From: Bradyrhizobium genosp. SA-3
GTDB taxonomy: Bacteria > Pseudomonadota > Alphaproteobacteria > Rhizobiales > Xanthobacteraceae
NCBI RefSeq assembly: GCF_004212635.1
Contig: NZ_PSRT01000007.1
Span: forward strand, 38,407-102,406
DNA length: 64,000 nucleotides
Reading direction: 5' to 3'
Below are positions 1-10,164 of the stretch, one piece after another; position 1 is the first letter of the stretch; every line of letters begins with the position of its first letter. The translations under genes were made by a program, and so were the position numbers. A model generated the notes under the pieces. It was given only the letters and a program-made list of their open reading frames with translations. It did not search any database and was not told the origin of the DNA.

Positions 1-1
1 C

Positions 2-1318
<1,317 letters not shown>

Positions 1319-1333
1319 GTTTCGAGACACGGA

Positions 1334-1360
1334 CTGTCCGGAGTCTCGGATTCCGGACAG
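1334..1360. promoter_or_regulatory. upstream activator palindrome for the sigma-54 regulator
   Basis: Perfect inverted repeat CTGTCCGGA-N9-TCCGGACAG, with a third half-site TGTCCGGA at 1376-1383. It lies about 90 bp upstream of the -24/-12 element, the usual place for an enhancer-binding protein. Binding by the adjacent regulator is inferred. Confidence 0.75.
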
Positions 1361-1436
1361 CGCAGCGTGCCGCTTTGTCCGGATGACTCCACTGAAATTG
1401 CTGGGGTTTCGCCCATTTGCACCAATTGACGCCATC

Positions 1437-1452
1437 TGGCGCGGACCTTGCT
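1437..1452 (+). promoter_or_regulatory. sigma-54 (-24/-12) promoter
   Basis: TGGCGCGGACCTTGCT matches the consensus TGGCAC-N5-TTGCW with one deviation and has correct GG/GC spacing. It ends 60 bp before the MFS start codon and lies downstream of the activator palindrome at 1334-1360. Confidence 0.75.
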
Positions 1453-1512
1453 CTTCGCTCTTGCACAATGACGCGTGCTGCACACGCGCATTCGCAACCA
1501 GGGAGGACGCAG

Positions 1513-2823
1513 ATGAGTGAAGCGATCTCAGTCCATCAGCTTCAGGCCAAACAGCCCTCGCACGTCACCGTCGCCACCGCGAGCCTGATCGGCACGGCCA
1601 TCGAGTGGTACGACTTCTTCCTCTACGGCACCGCCGCGGCGCTGATCTTCAACAAGCTGTTCTTTCCGACCTTCGACCCGATGATGGGAACGCTGCTGGC
1701 GTTCGCGACCTATGCGCTCGGCTTCATTGCGCGTCCGCTCGGCGGCGTCGTGTTCGGGCATTACGGCGACAAGATCGGCCGCAAGACCATGCTTTATCTG
1801 ACGCTGCTGATCATGGGCGCCGCCACCGCGGCGATCGGCTTCCTGCCGACCTATGAGACCGCCGGCATCTGGGCCGCGATCCTGCTCGTCACCTGCCGCC
1901 TGATCCAGGGCTTTGGCTTAGGGGGCGAATGGGGCGGCGCGGTGCTGATGGCGGTCGAGCACGCGCCCGCCGACAAAAAGGGCTTCTACGGCAGCTGGCC
2001 GCAACTCGGCGCACCGCTCGGCCTCGTGCTCGGCACGCTGGTGTTCTCGGTGGTGTCCTCGATGCTGACCGACGCGCAGCTCTATGCCTGGGGCTGGCGC
2101 ATCCCGTTCCTGTTTTCGATCGCGCTGGTGCTGGTCGGCCTGTGGATCCGCTTCACCATCGCGGAATCGCCGGAGTTCCAGAAAGTCAAGGACACCAAGC
2201 AAGAAGTTAAGATGCCGATCCTCGAGGCTGTCCGGATGTATCCCAAGAACATCCTGCTGGCGATGGGCGCGCGCTTTGCCGAGAACGGCTTCTTCTATAT
2301 CTACGCGACTTTCGTGCTCGCCTATGCCACGCAATCGCTCGGCATGAACAAGCAGGACATGCTCAACGGCGTCTTGATCGGCGCGGCGATCGAGACCTTC
2401 ACCATTCCGGCGTTCGGCGCGCTCTCCGACCGCGTCGGACGGCGGCCGATCTACATCTTCGGCGCGGTGTTCTCGGCGCTGATGTCGTTCCCGCTGTTCA
2501 TGCTGCTGGCGACCAAGAACCCGCAATATGCCTGGATCGCGATCGTGCTGGGCCTCGCCATTGGCCATGCCGCGATGTATGGCCCGCAGGCGAGCTTCCT
2601 GTCGGAGCTGTTCGGCACCAAGGTGCGCTATAGCGGCGTCTCGCTCGGCTACAACCTCGCCTCGATCTTCGCCGGCGCGCTGTCGCCGCTGATCGCGACG
2701 GGATTGATGACGGCGTACGCGCCGGCGACCTGGCCGATCTCGCTTTACATGATCGCGCTGGCGCTCATCACCATCGTGTCGGTCTACTTTGCCACCGAAA
2801 CGCGCAAGATAATTCAGGGCTGA
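1513..2823 (+). CDS. MFS transporter, metabolite:H+ symporter (MHS) family
   Basis: Proton-coupled uptake carrier in the inner membrane, 436 residues with 12 predicted hydrophobic segments. The N-terminus IGTAIEWYDFFLYGTAAAL and the loop GHYGDKIGRK (the MFS D-R-x-G-R-R/K motif after TM2) are typical of the MHS branch (citrate, ketoglutarate, shikimate and proline/betaine carriers). ATG at 1513 is chosen because GGAGG lies 8 bases upstream; an in-frame ATG at 1417 would place the sigma-54 promoter inside the gene. It is the first gene after that promoter and is followed by a CoA-transferase, so a small carboxylate substrate is likely (inference). Confidence 0.9.
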   Translation: MSEAISVHQLQAKQPSHVTVATASLIGTAIEWYDFFLYGTAAALIFNKLFFPTFDPMMGTLLAFATYALGFIARPLGGVVFGHYGDKIGRKTMLYLTLLIMGAATAAIGFLPTYETAGIWAAILLVTCRLIQGFGLGGEWGGAVLMAVEHAPADKKGFYGSWPQLGAPLGLVLGTLVFSVVSSMLTDAQLYAWGWRIPFLFSIALVLVGLWIRFTIAESPEFQKVKDTKQEVKMPILEAVRMYPKNILLAMGARFAENGFFYIYATFVLAYATQSLGMNKQDMLNGVLIGAAIETFTIPAFGALSDRVGRRPIYIFGAVFSALMSFPLFMLLATKNPQYAWIAIVLGLAIGHAAMYGPQASFLSELFGTKVRYSGVSLGYNLASIFAGALSPLIATGLMTAYAPATWPISLYMIALALITIVSVYFATETRKIIQG

Positions 2824-2844
2824 ATGCCCCGATCAGCCTTCCAG

Positions 2845-2880
2845 CGCGAGGAGCAGCCTGTTCCAGGGCTGCTTCTCGCG
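2845..2880 (+). other. strong intercistronic hairpin
   Basis: CGCGAG-G-AGCAGCC (2845-2858) pairs with GGCTGCT-T-CTCGCG (2867-2880), giving a 14-bp stem with one G-U pair and an 8-nt loop. No T-tract follows, so it is more likely an mRNA stability or processing element, or a Rho-associated stop, than an intrinsic terminator. It separates the MFS gene from the CoA-transferase gene. Confidence 0.6.
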
Positions 2881-2929
2881 ATAGGATCGGCACCAACGGC
2901 ATACGGTCAAAACGATCGGGAGGAACGCC

Positions 2930-4966
2930 GTGAGCCATCACCCAGCTCTGCCTTACCTGCGCAATTCCGAGAAGGGCAAGGTCGTCACCGCAGCCGAAGC
3001 GGTCATGCTGATCCGCGACGGCGATACGGTGGCGACCGGCGGCTTCGTCGGCATCGGCTTTGCCGAGGAGATCGCGATCGCATTGGAGGAGCTCTATCTC
3101 TCCAACGAGGGCGATGCGCCCTACACGCAGGGCAAGCCGCGCAATTTGACGCTGGTCTATGCTGCCGGCCAAGGCGACGGCAAGCAGCGCGGCCTCAATC
3201 ATTTCGCGCATGAAGGCCTGGTCCGCCGCGTGATCGGCGGGCACTGGGGCCTTGCGCCGAAATTGCAGCAGCTTGCGATCGCGGGCCAGATCGAGGCCTA
3301 TAACCTGCCGCAGGGCGTCATCACGCATCTGTTCCGCGATATCGCGGCGCACCGGCCCGGCCACATCACCCGCGTCGGCATGGGCACCTTCGTCGATCCC
3401 CGGCACGGCGGCGGCAAGCTGAACGCGCGCACCACCGAGGACATGGTGGAGATGATCACGCTGCGCGGCGAGGACTGCCTGCTCTACAGGACGTTCCCGA
3501 TCAATGTCGGGATCATCCGCGCCACCACAGGCGATCCCGACGGCAACCTCACCATGGAGAAGGAGGCGCTGACGCTGGAAGCGCTCGCCATTGCCATGGC
3601 CGCGCATAATTCCGGCGGCATCGTCATCGCCCAGGTCGAGCGCGTCGCCGAGGCCGGCAGCCTCAATCCGCGCCAGGTCAAGATCCCCGGCATTCTCGTC
3701 GACTGCGTGGTCGTGGCGAGGCCGGAGAACCACTGGCAGACCTTCGGCACGCCATACAATCCGGCGTTCTCGAGCGAGATCCGCGTCCGCGCCGCTTCGC
3801 TGCCGGTGATGCCGGTCAGCGAGCGCAAGATCATCGCCCGGCGCGCCGCCCTGGAGCTGAAGGCCAACAGCGTCGTCAATCTCGGCATCGGCATGCCCGA
3901 GGGGATTGCCTCGGTCGCCAACGAGGAGCGGATCATCGACCTCATCACGCTGACGGCGGAGCCGGGCGTGATCGGCGGCATCCCGGCGAGCGGCATCGAT
4001 TTCGGCGCGGCGATCAACACGCAGGCCGTGATCGACCAGCCCTATCAGTTCGACTTCTACGACGGTGGCGGCTTGGATGCCGCCTTCCTCGGCCTCGCCC
4101 AGGTCGACCGCGCCGGCAACCTCAATGTCAGCAAGTTCGGGCCGAAACTCGCGGGTGCCGGCGGCTTCATCAACATCAGCCAGAACGCCAAGGAGGTCAT
4201 CTTCGTCGGCACCTTCGGCGCGGGCAAGCAGCGCATCGCGGTGAACGACGGCAAGCTCGTCATCCTCGACGAAGCCAAATCGCGCAAGTTCGTCGATAGC
4301 GTCGAGCACGTCACCTTCAGCGGCCCGTTTGCCGCCGCGCGCAAGCAGCGCACGCTGTACGTCACCGAGCGCTGCGTGTTCGAGCTCAGGCCCGACGGCC
4401 TCGAGCTAACGGAAGTTGCGCCCGGCATCGACATCGAGCGCGACATCCTGCGCCTGATGGATTTCAAGCCGCTGATCCCGCGCGATCCTGTTCTGATGGA
4501 CGGCCGCATCTTCCGCGACGATCTCATGGAGCTGCGCGAGCGCCTGCTCACCATCCCGCTCGACCAGCGCTTCACGCTGGACGAGCAGCAGAACCTGTTC
4601 TTCGTCAATCTGGAGCGCTACCCGCTGCGTAGCAAGGCCGAGATCGACACCATCGCTTCCATCGTCGAGGCGAGGCTCGCCCCGCTCGGCCGCCGGGTCT
4701 ACGCCATCGTCAATTATGACAATTTTTCCATCCTGCCGGAGCTGATGGACGATTATTCGGCCATGGTCCGCAGCCTGGTCGATCGCTTCTATTCCGGCGT
4801 GTCGCGCTACACCACGTCGGGCTTCCTGCGCATCAAGCTCGGCGAAGCCCTGGAGAAGCGCGGCGTTGCGCCGCATATTTTCGAGAGCGCGGACGAAGCG
4901 CAGTCCGATCGGCGGCAGGTCGAAGGAGTCGGCGTTGCGCGCGCCATGCAGCAGGTCCAAAAATGA
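2930..4966 (+). CDS. fused alpha/beta acyl-CoA:carboxylate CoA-transferase (YdiF-like)
   Basis: Moves CoA between acyl-CoA and a free carboxylate through a glutamyl-CoA intermediate. The 678 residues hold both CoA-transferase family I domains in one chain: an alpha-like half (about 1-300, with the glycine-rich segment TGGFVGIGF) and a beta-like half (about 300-520). These are followed by an extra C-terminal region of about 150 residues, as in YdiF-type and propionate CoA-transferases. The likely catalytic residue is Glu344 in [12 protein letters not shown] at 2930 follows GGGAGGA. The context of one MHS carrier and one ABC importer suggests activation of an imported acid (inference); the acid cannot be read from sequence. 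Confidence 0.9.
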   Translation: MSHHPALPYLRNSEKGKVVTAAEAVMLIRDGDTVATGGFVGIGFAEEIAIALEELYLSNEGDAPYTQGKPRNLTLVYAAGQGDGKQRGLNHFAHEGLVRRVIGGHWGLAPKLQQLAIAGQIEAYNLPQGVITHLFRDIAAHRPGHITRVGMGTFVDPRHGGGKLNARTTEDMVEMITLRGEDCLLYRTFPINVGIIRATTGDPDGNLTMEKEALTLEALAIAMAAHNSGGIVIAQVERVAEAGSLNPRQVKIPGILVDCVVVARPENHWQTFGTPYNPAFSSEIRVRAASLPVMPVSERKIIARRAALELKANSVVNLGIGMPEGIASVANEERIIDLITLTAEPGVIGGIPASGIDFGAAINTQAVIDQPYQFDFYDGGGLDAAFLGLAQVDRAGNLNVSKFGPKLAGAGGFINISQNAKEVIFVGTFGAGKQRIAVNDGKLVILDEAKSRKFVDSVEHVTFSGPFAAARKQRTLYVTERCVFELRPDGLELTEVAPGIDIERDILRLMDFKPLIPRDPVLMDGRIFRDDLMELRERLLTIPLDQRFTLDEQQNLFFVNLERYPLRSKAEIDTIASIVEARLAPLGRRVYAIVNYDNFSILPELMDDYSAMVRSLVDRFYSGVSRYTTSGFLRIKLGEALEKRGVAPHIFESADEAQSDRRQVEGVGVARAMQQVQK

Positions 4967-5071
4967 TGCATGCTCGCAAGGCCAATCCGCTTCGCCGGAA
5001 GGTTCAATTGCAATGTTCGTAGTGTTGTGCAAATCGCTGTTGCCAGAAGCTTTGAATCAGGAGGGACCATC

Positions 5072-6256
5072 GTGCGTCGATCACTCATCATAACAACAAC
5101 CATCCTCGCGCTCGCCGCGGGCGCGTCCGCACGGGCCGACGATCTCAAGATCGCGCTGATCTACGGCAAGACCGGTCCGCTCGAGGCTTATGCCAAGCAG
5201 ACCGAGACCGGCCTGAAAATGGGCTTTGAATACGCCACCAAGGGCACCATGACGCTCGACGGCCGCAAGATCGTCGTCATCACCAAGGACGATCAGGGCA
5301 AGCCGGACCTCGCGAAGGCGGCGCTCGCGGAAGCCTATCAGGACGACAAGGCCGACATCGCGATCGGCACGACCTCGTCGGCCGGGGCGCTCGCCATTCT
5401 CCCCGTCGCCGAGGAGAACAAGAAGATCCTGATCGTCGAGCCCGCGGTCGCGGATCAGATTACCGGCGAAAAGTGGAATCGCTACATCTTCCGCACCGCG
5501 CGTAACTCCTCGCAGGACGCGATCTCCAACGCGGTCGCCATCGGCAAGCAGGGCGTCACCGTCGCGACGCTGGCGCAGGACTACGCCTTCGGCCGCGACG
5601 GCGTCGCCGCCTTCAAGGAGGCGCTCGCCAAGACCGGCGCGACGCTCGCCGCGGAAGAATATGCTCCGACCTCGACCACCGACTTCACCGCCGTCGGCCA
5701 GCGCCTGTTCGACGCGCTGAAGGACAAGCCGGGCCGCAAGGTGATCTGGGTGATCTGGGCCGGCGCCGGCAATCCGCTGGCCAAGCTCCAGGACATGGAT
5801 CCGAAGCGCTACGGCATCGAGCTGTCGACCGGCGGCAACATCCTGCCGGCCCTCGCCGCCTATAAGGGCCTGCCCGGCATGGAAGGCGCGACGTACTATT
5901 TCTATGCGATCCCGAAGAACCCGGTGAACGACTGGCTGGTCGCCGAGCACCAGAAGCGCTTCAACGCGCCGCCGGATTTCTTCACCGCGGGGGGCTTTGC
6001 CGCCGCGATGTCCGTCGTCGCCGCCGTCACCAAGGCGAAGTCGACCGACACCGAGAAGCTGATCACGGCCATGGAAGGCCTGGAGTTCGACACGCCGAAG
6101 GGCAAGATGATGTTCCGCAAAGAGGACCATCAGGCGCTGCAGAGCATGTATCACTTCAAGGTCAAGGTCGATCCGAACGTCGCCTGGGCCGTGCTCGAGC
6201 CGGTGCGCGAGCTGAAGATCGAGGACATGGACGTGCCCGTTAAGAACAAGCGCTGA
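5072..6256 (+). CDS. ABC transporter substrate-binding protein, branched-chain amino acid (LivK) type
   Basis: Periplasmic receptor for the importer encoded by the next four genes; 394 residues with the type 1 periplasmic binding fold. The N-terminus VRRSLIITTTILALAAGASARA is a Sec signal peptide, and the mature part begins near DDLKIALIYGKTGPLEAY. GTG at 5072 is chosen because GGAGGG lies 6 bases before it; the in-frame ATG at 4970 would add an implausible leader ahead of the signal. This family binds amino acids, but many members bind aromatic or aliphatic acids or amides, and the adjacent CoA-transferase favours an organic acid (inference). Confidence 0.9.
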   Translation: MRRSLIITTTILALAAGASARADDLKIALIYGKTGPLEAYAKQTETGLKMGFEYATKGTMTLDGRKIVVITKDDQGKPDLAKAALAEAYQDDKADIAIGTTSSAGALAILPVAEENKKILIVEPAVADQITGEKWNRYIFRTARNSSQDAISNAVAIGKQGVTVATLAQDYAFGRDGVAAFKEALAKTGATLAAEEYAPTSTTDFTAVGQRLFDALKDKPGRKVIWVIWAGAGNPLAKLQDMDPKRYGIELSTGGNILPALAAYKGLPGMEGATYYFYAIPKNPVNDWLVAEHQKRFNAPPDFFTAGGFAAAMSVVAAVTKAKSTDTEKLITAMEGLEFDTPKGKMMFRKEDHQALQSMYHFKVKVDPNVAWAVLEPVRELKIEDMDVPVKNKR

Positions 6257-6261
6257 GTGCC

Positions 6262-6400
6262 CACCTCTCCCGCTTGCGGGAGAGGTCGGATCGCATCGTA
6301 AGATGCGATCCGGGTGAGGGCTTTCTCCTCTTGGGGGTTCTCGCCAGCGGAGACACCCTCTCCCCTACCCTCCCCCGCACGCGGGGGAGGGAGCGCAGCG
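6262..6400. repeat. intergenic palindromic repeat, family A
   Basis: Begins with CCTCTCCCGCTTGCGGGAGAGG and ends in a second inverted arm near CCCCCGCACGCGGGGG. The 'ccgggtgaggg' link between the arms recurs at eight other sites in the window. It lies between the binding-protein gene and the ATPase gene. Confidence 0.85.
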
Positions 6401-6443
6401 TGATCGCGGATATATCTCCGTTCCCATCATTCGCCGGACTCCA

Positions 6444-7220
6444 ATGCCGCTGACCCTCGAAACCCGCGACCTCACCATCCGCTTTGGCGGCCATGTCGCG
6501 GTCAACAACGTCACCTGCACGTTCCGCCCGGGCGAGCTCACGGCCATCGTCGGGCCGAACGGCGCCGGCAAGACCACCTATTTCAATTTGATCTCGGGTC
6601 AGCTGCGCGCATCCCGCGGCAGCATCCTGTTCGACGGCACCGACATCACGGGGCAGTCCGCGCCGATGCGCACCCGCGCAGGCCTCGGGCGCGCCTTCCA
6701 GCTTACGAATCTCTTCCCGAACCTCACCGTGGAGGAGAACGTCCGCCTCGCGGTGCAGGCGGCGAACGGCACCCATTACGACATGCTGCGGCCCTGGATG
6801 GTCCGCCGCGACCTGATCGCGCGTGCTGACGCCATCCTCGACCAGGTCGCGCTCGGCAGCCGCCGCGGCGTCGCTGCGACCGCGCTGTCGCATGGCGACC
6901 AGCGCAAGCTCGAAGTGGCGCTGATGATCGCGCTGGAGCCTGATGTCTTCATGTTCGACGAGCCGACCGCCGGCATGAGCATCGACGAGGTGCCTGTCGT
7001 CCTTAACCTGATCGCGCAGCTCAAGCAGGACCGGAGCAAGATCATCCTGCTCGTCGAGCACAAGATGGACGTGGTGCGCTCGCTCGCCGACCGCATCATC
7101 GTGCTGCATAACGGCCAGCTGGTTGCGGACGGCCCGCCCGCCGAAGTGATCGCCTCGCCAATCGTGCAGGAGGCCTATCTCGGCGTAGCACCCAAGACCG
7201 CTGCAGGGAGTGCAGCATGA
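6444..7220 (+). CDS. branched-chain-type ABC transporter ATP-binding protein (LivG type)
   Basis: Cytoplasmic ATPase that powers the importer, 258 residues. Walker A is GPNGAGKTT and Walker B is VFMFDEPTAGMS. The family C-motif is altered to LSHGDQRKLE, which is usual for LivG proteins, and the switch histidine follows in LLVEHKMD. Its stop overlaps the start of the second ATPase by 4 bases, so the two are translationally coupled. A family A repeat separates it from the binding-protein gene. Substrate as for the binding protein. Confidence 0.92.
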   Translation: MPLTLETRDLTIRFGGHVAVNNVTCTFRPGELTAIVGPNGAGKTTYFNLISGQLRASRGSILFDGTDITGQSAPMRTRAGLGRAFQLTNLFPNLTVEENVRLAVQAANGTHYDMLRPWMVRRDLIARADAILDQVALGSRRGVAATALSHGDQRKLEVALMIALEPDVFMFDEPTAGMSIDEVPVVLNLIAQLKQDRSKIILLVEHKMDVVRSLADRIIVLHNGQLVADGPPAEVIASPIVQEAYLGVAPKTAAGSAA

Positions 7221-7939
7221 CCGACCTTTTGAAACTCTCCGGCGTGCACACCCATATCGGCCGCTATCACATCCTCCAGGGCATCGATCTCGCAGTTCCG
7301 CAGGGGCAGACCACGATGCTGCTCGGCCGCAACGGCGCCGGCAAGACCACGACGCTGCGCACCATCATGGGCCTCTGGCAGGCCTCGCACGGCGAGATCA
7401 GCCTCGCCGGCGAGCGCATCGAGAGCCGCGCCACGCCGGACATCGCGCGGCTCGGCGTCGGCTACGTGCCGGAGAGCATGGCGGTGTTCTCCGATCTCAC
7501 GGTGAAGGAGAATTTGGTGCTGGCGGCGCGCGATGGGCCGCTGGACGATGCCCAGCTCGACTGGATTTTCGGCTTCTTTCCAGCGCTGCGCCGATTCTGG
7601 CTGTCGCGGGCGGGCAGTCTCTCGGGCGGGCAGAAGCAGATGTTGTCCATTGCGCGCGCCATCATCGAGCCGCGCAAGCTCCTCTTGATCGACGAGCCGA
7701 CCAAGGGCCTCGCGCCCGCCATCGTGATGGCGCTGATCGAGTGCCTGAAGGAGATCAAGCGCAAGGGCGCGACCATCCTTCTGGTCGAGCAGAATTTCTT
7801 TGCCGCCCGCGAGCTCGGCGACAAGGTGCTGGTGATGGACAACGGCACCGTCGTCCATCGCGGCGAGATGGCGGCGCTGGCGGCCGACGTGCCGCTGCAA
7901 GAGCGACTGCTCGGCCTGAGCCTGGAGGCGCATCAGTGA
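7217..7939 (+). CDS. branched-chain-type ABC transporter ATP-binding protein (LivF type)
   Basis: Second ATPase of the importer, 240 residues. Walker A GRNGAGKTT, signature LSGGQKQMLSIARA and Walker B LLLIDEPTKGLAP are intact, followed by LLVEQNFF with Gln-Asn in place of the H-loop His, which is common in LivF. It overlaps its neighbours by 4 bases at both ends (ATGA upstream, GTGA downstream), so the four cytoplasmic and membrane subunits form a tight translational unit. Confidence 0.92.
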   Translation: MTDLLKLSGVHTHIGRYHILQGIDLAVPQGQTTMLLGRNGAGKTTTLRTIMGLWQASHGEISLAGERIESRATPDIARLGVGYVPESMAVFSDLTVKENLVLAARDGPLDDAQLDWIFGFFPALRRFWLSRAGSLSGGQKQMLSIARAIIEPRKLLLIDEPTKGLAPAIVMALIECLKEIKRKGATILLVEQNFFAARELGDKVLVMDNGTVVHRGEMAALAADVPLQERLLGLSLEAHQ

Positions 7940-8946
7940 CTGAACTCGCCGCAAACGATCCGCTGCCGAAGCCGAAGCGCGATCTCGCGCCGATCCTGCT
8001 GCCGGTCGCGCTCGCGCTTCTCATGATCCCGCTGATCGGCTCGACCAGCTCGTGGCTGACGCTGACGGCCGCGAGCCTCGCCATGGGCATGATGATCTTC
8101 ATCATGGCCTCCGGACTTACATTAGTGTTCGGCCTGATGGACGTGCTCAATTTCGGCCACGGCGCCTTCATCGCGGTCGGCGCCTATGTCGCAACGCTCG
8201 TGCTGGCGCCGTTTGCGGCCTCGATCCAGGCCGATTCGCTGTGGGTGAACCTGGCGGTGCTGGCGCCGGCAGCGCTGCTGTCGATGGCGGTATCAGGCGC
8301 GCTCGGCCTGATCGTCGAGCGCGTGCTGATCCTGCCCGTTTACGGCCAGCATCTGAAGCAGATCCTGATGACGACGGGCGGCCTGATCGTCGCCGAGCAG
8401 ACGCTGTATGCGCTGTGGGGACCGCAGATCATCCCGATGCCACTGCCCACTTCGCTGCGAGGGTCCTTCATCCTCGGCGACGTCGCAATTGCAAAGTACC
8501 GCGTGCTGGCGATGCTGATCGGCCTTGCCATCTTCATCGCGATCCAGCTCGTGCTTAATCGCAGCAAGCTTGGCCTCCTGATCCGCGCCGGCGTCGAGAA
8601 CCGCGAGATGGTGGAGGCGCTCGGCTATCGCATCCGCCGGCTATTCCTCGGCGTGTTCATGACGGGATCGGCGCTCGCGGGTCTCGGCGGCGTGATGTGG
8701 GCGCTCTATCGCGAGCAGGTTCACGCCTCCATGAGCGACGACCTCACCGTGCTGATCTTCATCGTCGTCATCATCGGCGGGCTCGGGTCGATCGGCGGCT
8801 GCTTCATCGGCGCGATCCTCGTGGCCATGGTTGCCAATTACGGCGGCTTCCTGGTGCCGAAACTTGCCCTCGTCTCCAACATCCTGCTGATGGTCGCCAT
8901 TCTGATGTGGCGGCCGCGCGGCCTCTATGCGGTGACCAGCCGATGA
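7936..8946 (+). CDS. branched-chain-type ABC transporter permease (LivH type)
   Basis: Inner-membrane channel subunit, 336 residues. GTG at 7936 overlaps the preceding stop (GTGA) and gives the protein VTELAANDPLPKPKRD; longer in-frame readings run through livF in another frame and are artefacts. The LivH hallmark GLTLVFGLMDVLNFGHGAFIAVGAY is near residues 60-85, and the permease loop AGLGGVMWALYREQV precedes the conserved IGGLGSIGGCFIGA. About eight hydrophobic segments are visible. Confidence 0.9.
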   Translation: MTELAANDPLPKPKRDLAPILLPVALALLMIPLIGSTSSWLTLTAASLAMGMMIFIMASGLTLVFGLMDVLNFGHGAFIAVGAYVATLVLAPFAASIQADSLWVNLAVLAPAALLSMAVSGALGLIVERVLILPVYGQHLKQILMTTGGLIVAEQTLYALWGPQIIPMPLPTSLRGSFILGDVAIAKYRVLAMLIGLAIFIAIQLVLNRSKLGLLIRAGVENREMVEALGYRIRRLFLGVFMTGSALAGLGGVMWALYREQVHASMSDDLTVLIFIVVIIGGLGSIGGCFIGAILVAMVANYGGFLVPKLALVSNILLMVAILMWRPRGLYAVTSR

Positions 8947-10028
8947 TGACCCTCTCCGGTGACCCGCCGCGCAGCCGTGTCCTCACGCTCGTTCTCGTCC
9001 TCATCATCCTGGCGCTGGCGGCGACGCCGTTCCTGTTCCCGGGCGCCAAGGCGCTGAACGTCGCGGCCAAGATCTGCGTTTTCGCCGCCCTCGTTGCGTC
9101 CTACGACCTGTTGCTCGGTTACACCGGCTCGGTGTCGTTCGCCCACACCATGTTCTACGGCATCGGCAGCTACGCGATCGCGATCGCGCTGTACGGGATG
9201 GGCCCGAACTGGGCCGCAGTCGCAACCGGCATCGTCATTGGCCTGCCGCTCGCAGCCTTGCTCGCGCTCGCAATCGGGCTGTTCTCGCTGCGGGTCGCCG
9301 CGATCTTCTTTGCCATGATCACGCTCGCGGTCGCCTCCGCCTTCCAGGTGCTGGCCTCGCAGCTCTCCTGGCTGACCGGCGGCGAGGACGGGCGCAGTTT
9401 TCAGCTGCCCGAGCTGCTGCGGCCCGGCACCGTGCTGGTCTCCAAGAGCCTGTTCGGCTTCGAGATCAACGGCCGCATCCTGACCTTCTACCTGGTGTTC
9501 GCGATCTCCGCCCTAATGATCCTGGCTCTGCTGCGGGTGGTGAACTCGCCGTTCGGACGTGTGCTCCAGGCGATCCGCGAGAATCGTTTTCGCGCCGAGG
9601 CGCTCGGCTTCCGTACCGTCTTCCATTTGACCTACGCCAACTGTCTCGCGGCGCTGGTCGCCGCGAGCGCCGGCATCCTGAATGCGCTGTGGCTCCGTTA
9701 TGCCGGGCCCGACACCTCGCTCAGCTTCTCGATCATGCTGGACATCCTGCTGATGGTCGTGATCGGCGGCATGGGCACGATCTACGGCGCGATCATCGGG
9801 GCCACCATCTTCATCCTCGCCCAGAACTATTTGCAGTCGCTGATGGGCGTCGCGTCCACGGCGGCGTCGGAAGCCGGCCTGCCGCTGCTGCCGGGCCTGT
9901 TGCATCCCGACCGCTGGCTGCTGTGGCTCGGGCTGCTGTTCATCGCCAGCGTTTACTTCTTCCCGACCGGCGTGGTCGGACGGCTGCGCAAGGCCGGCGG
10001 CGACAAGAGCGCGGGCGCCTCGCATTAA
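8943..10028 (+). CDS. branched-chain-type ABC transporter permease (LivM type)
   Basis: Second channel subunit, 361 residues. ATG at 8943 overlaps the livH-type stop (ATGA). The LivM-family segment YDLLLGYTGSVSFAHTMFYGIGSYA is near residue 60, and IRENRFRAEALGF is the conserved EAA-like cytoplasmic loop. GGMGTIYGAIIGA lies near residue 280. It ends the operon; 136 bp separate it from the cyclic-di-GMP gene. Confidence 0.9.
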   Translation: MMTLSGDPPRSRVLTLVLVLIILALAATPFLFPGAKALNVAAKICVFAALVASYDLLLGYTGSVSFAHTMFYGIGSYAIAIALYGMGPNWAAVATGIVIGLPLAALLALAIGLFSLRVAAIFFAMITLAVASAFQVLASQLSWLTGGEDGRSFQLPELLRPGTVLVSKSLFGFEINGRILTFYLVFAISALMILALLRVVNSPFGRVLQAIRENRFRAEALGFRTVFHLTYANCLAALVAASAGILNALWLRYAGPDTSLSFSIMLDILLMVVIGGMGTIYGAIIGATIFILAQNYLQSLMGVASTAASEAGLPLLPGLLHPDRWLLWLGLLFIASVYFFPTGVVGRLRKAGGDKSAGASH

Positions 10029-10164
10029 GCGAAGATTAATGATGCAGCGCGGGGGTTCGTTGCATTTGGATGCGATCTCGCAATGGGATTAATGCCCAGG
10101 TAACTGGCTTTCCTAAGGTTTAGGCCATTTGTGTGGTGTATTCCTGCCCTTCCAGGGAGGGGGA

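Noticed and set aside
2768..4309. 513-codon minus-strand open frame
   Set aside because: Antisense shadow of the CoA-transferase gene in high-GC DNA; no ribosome site and low-complexity charged translation.
6262..6400. Possible CRISPR or terminator array from repeated GC-rich arms
   Set aside because: The arms are inverted rather than direct, spacers are not unique, and the same unit recurs singly across the window.
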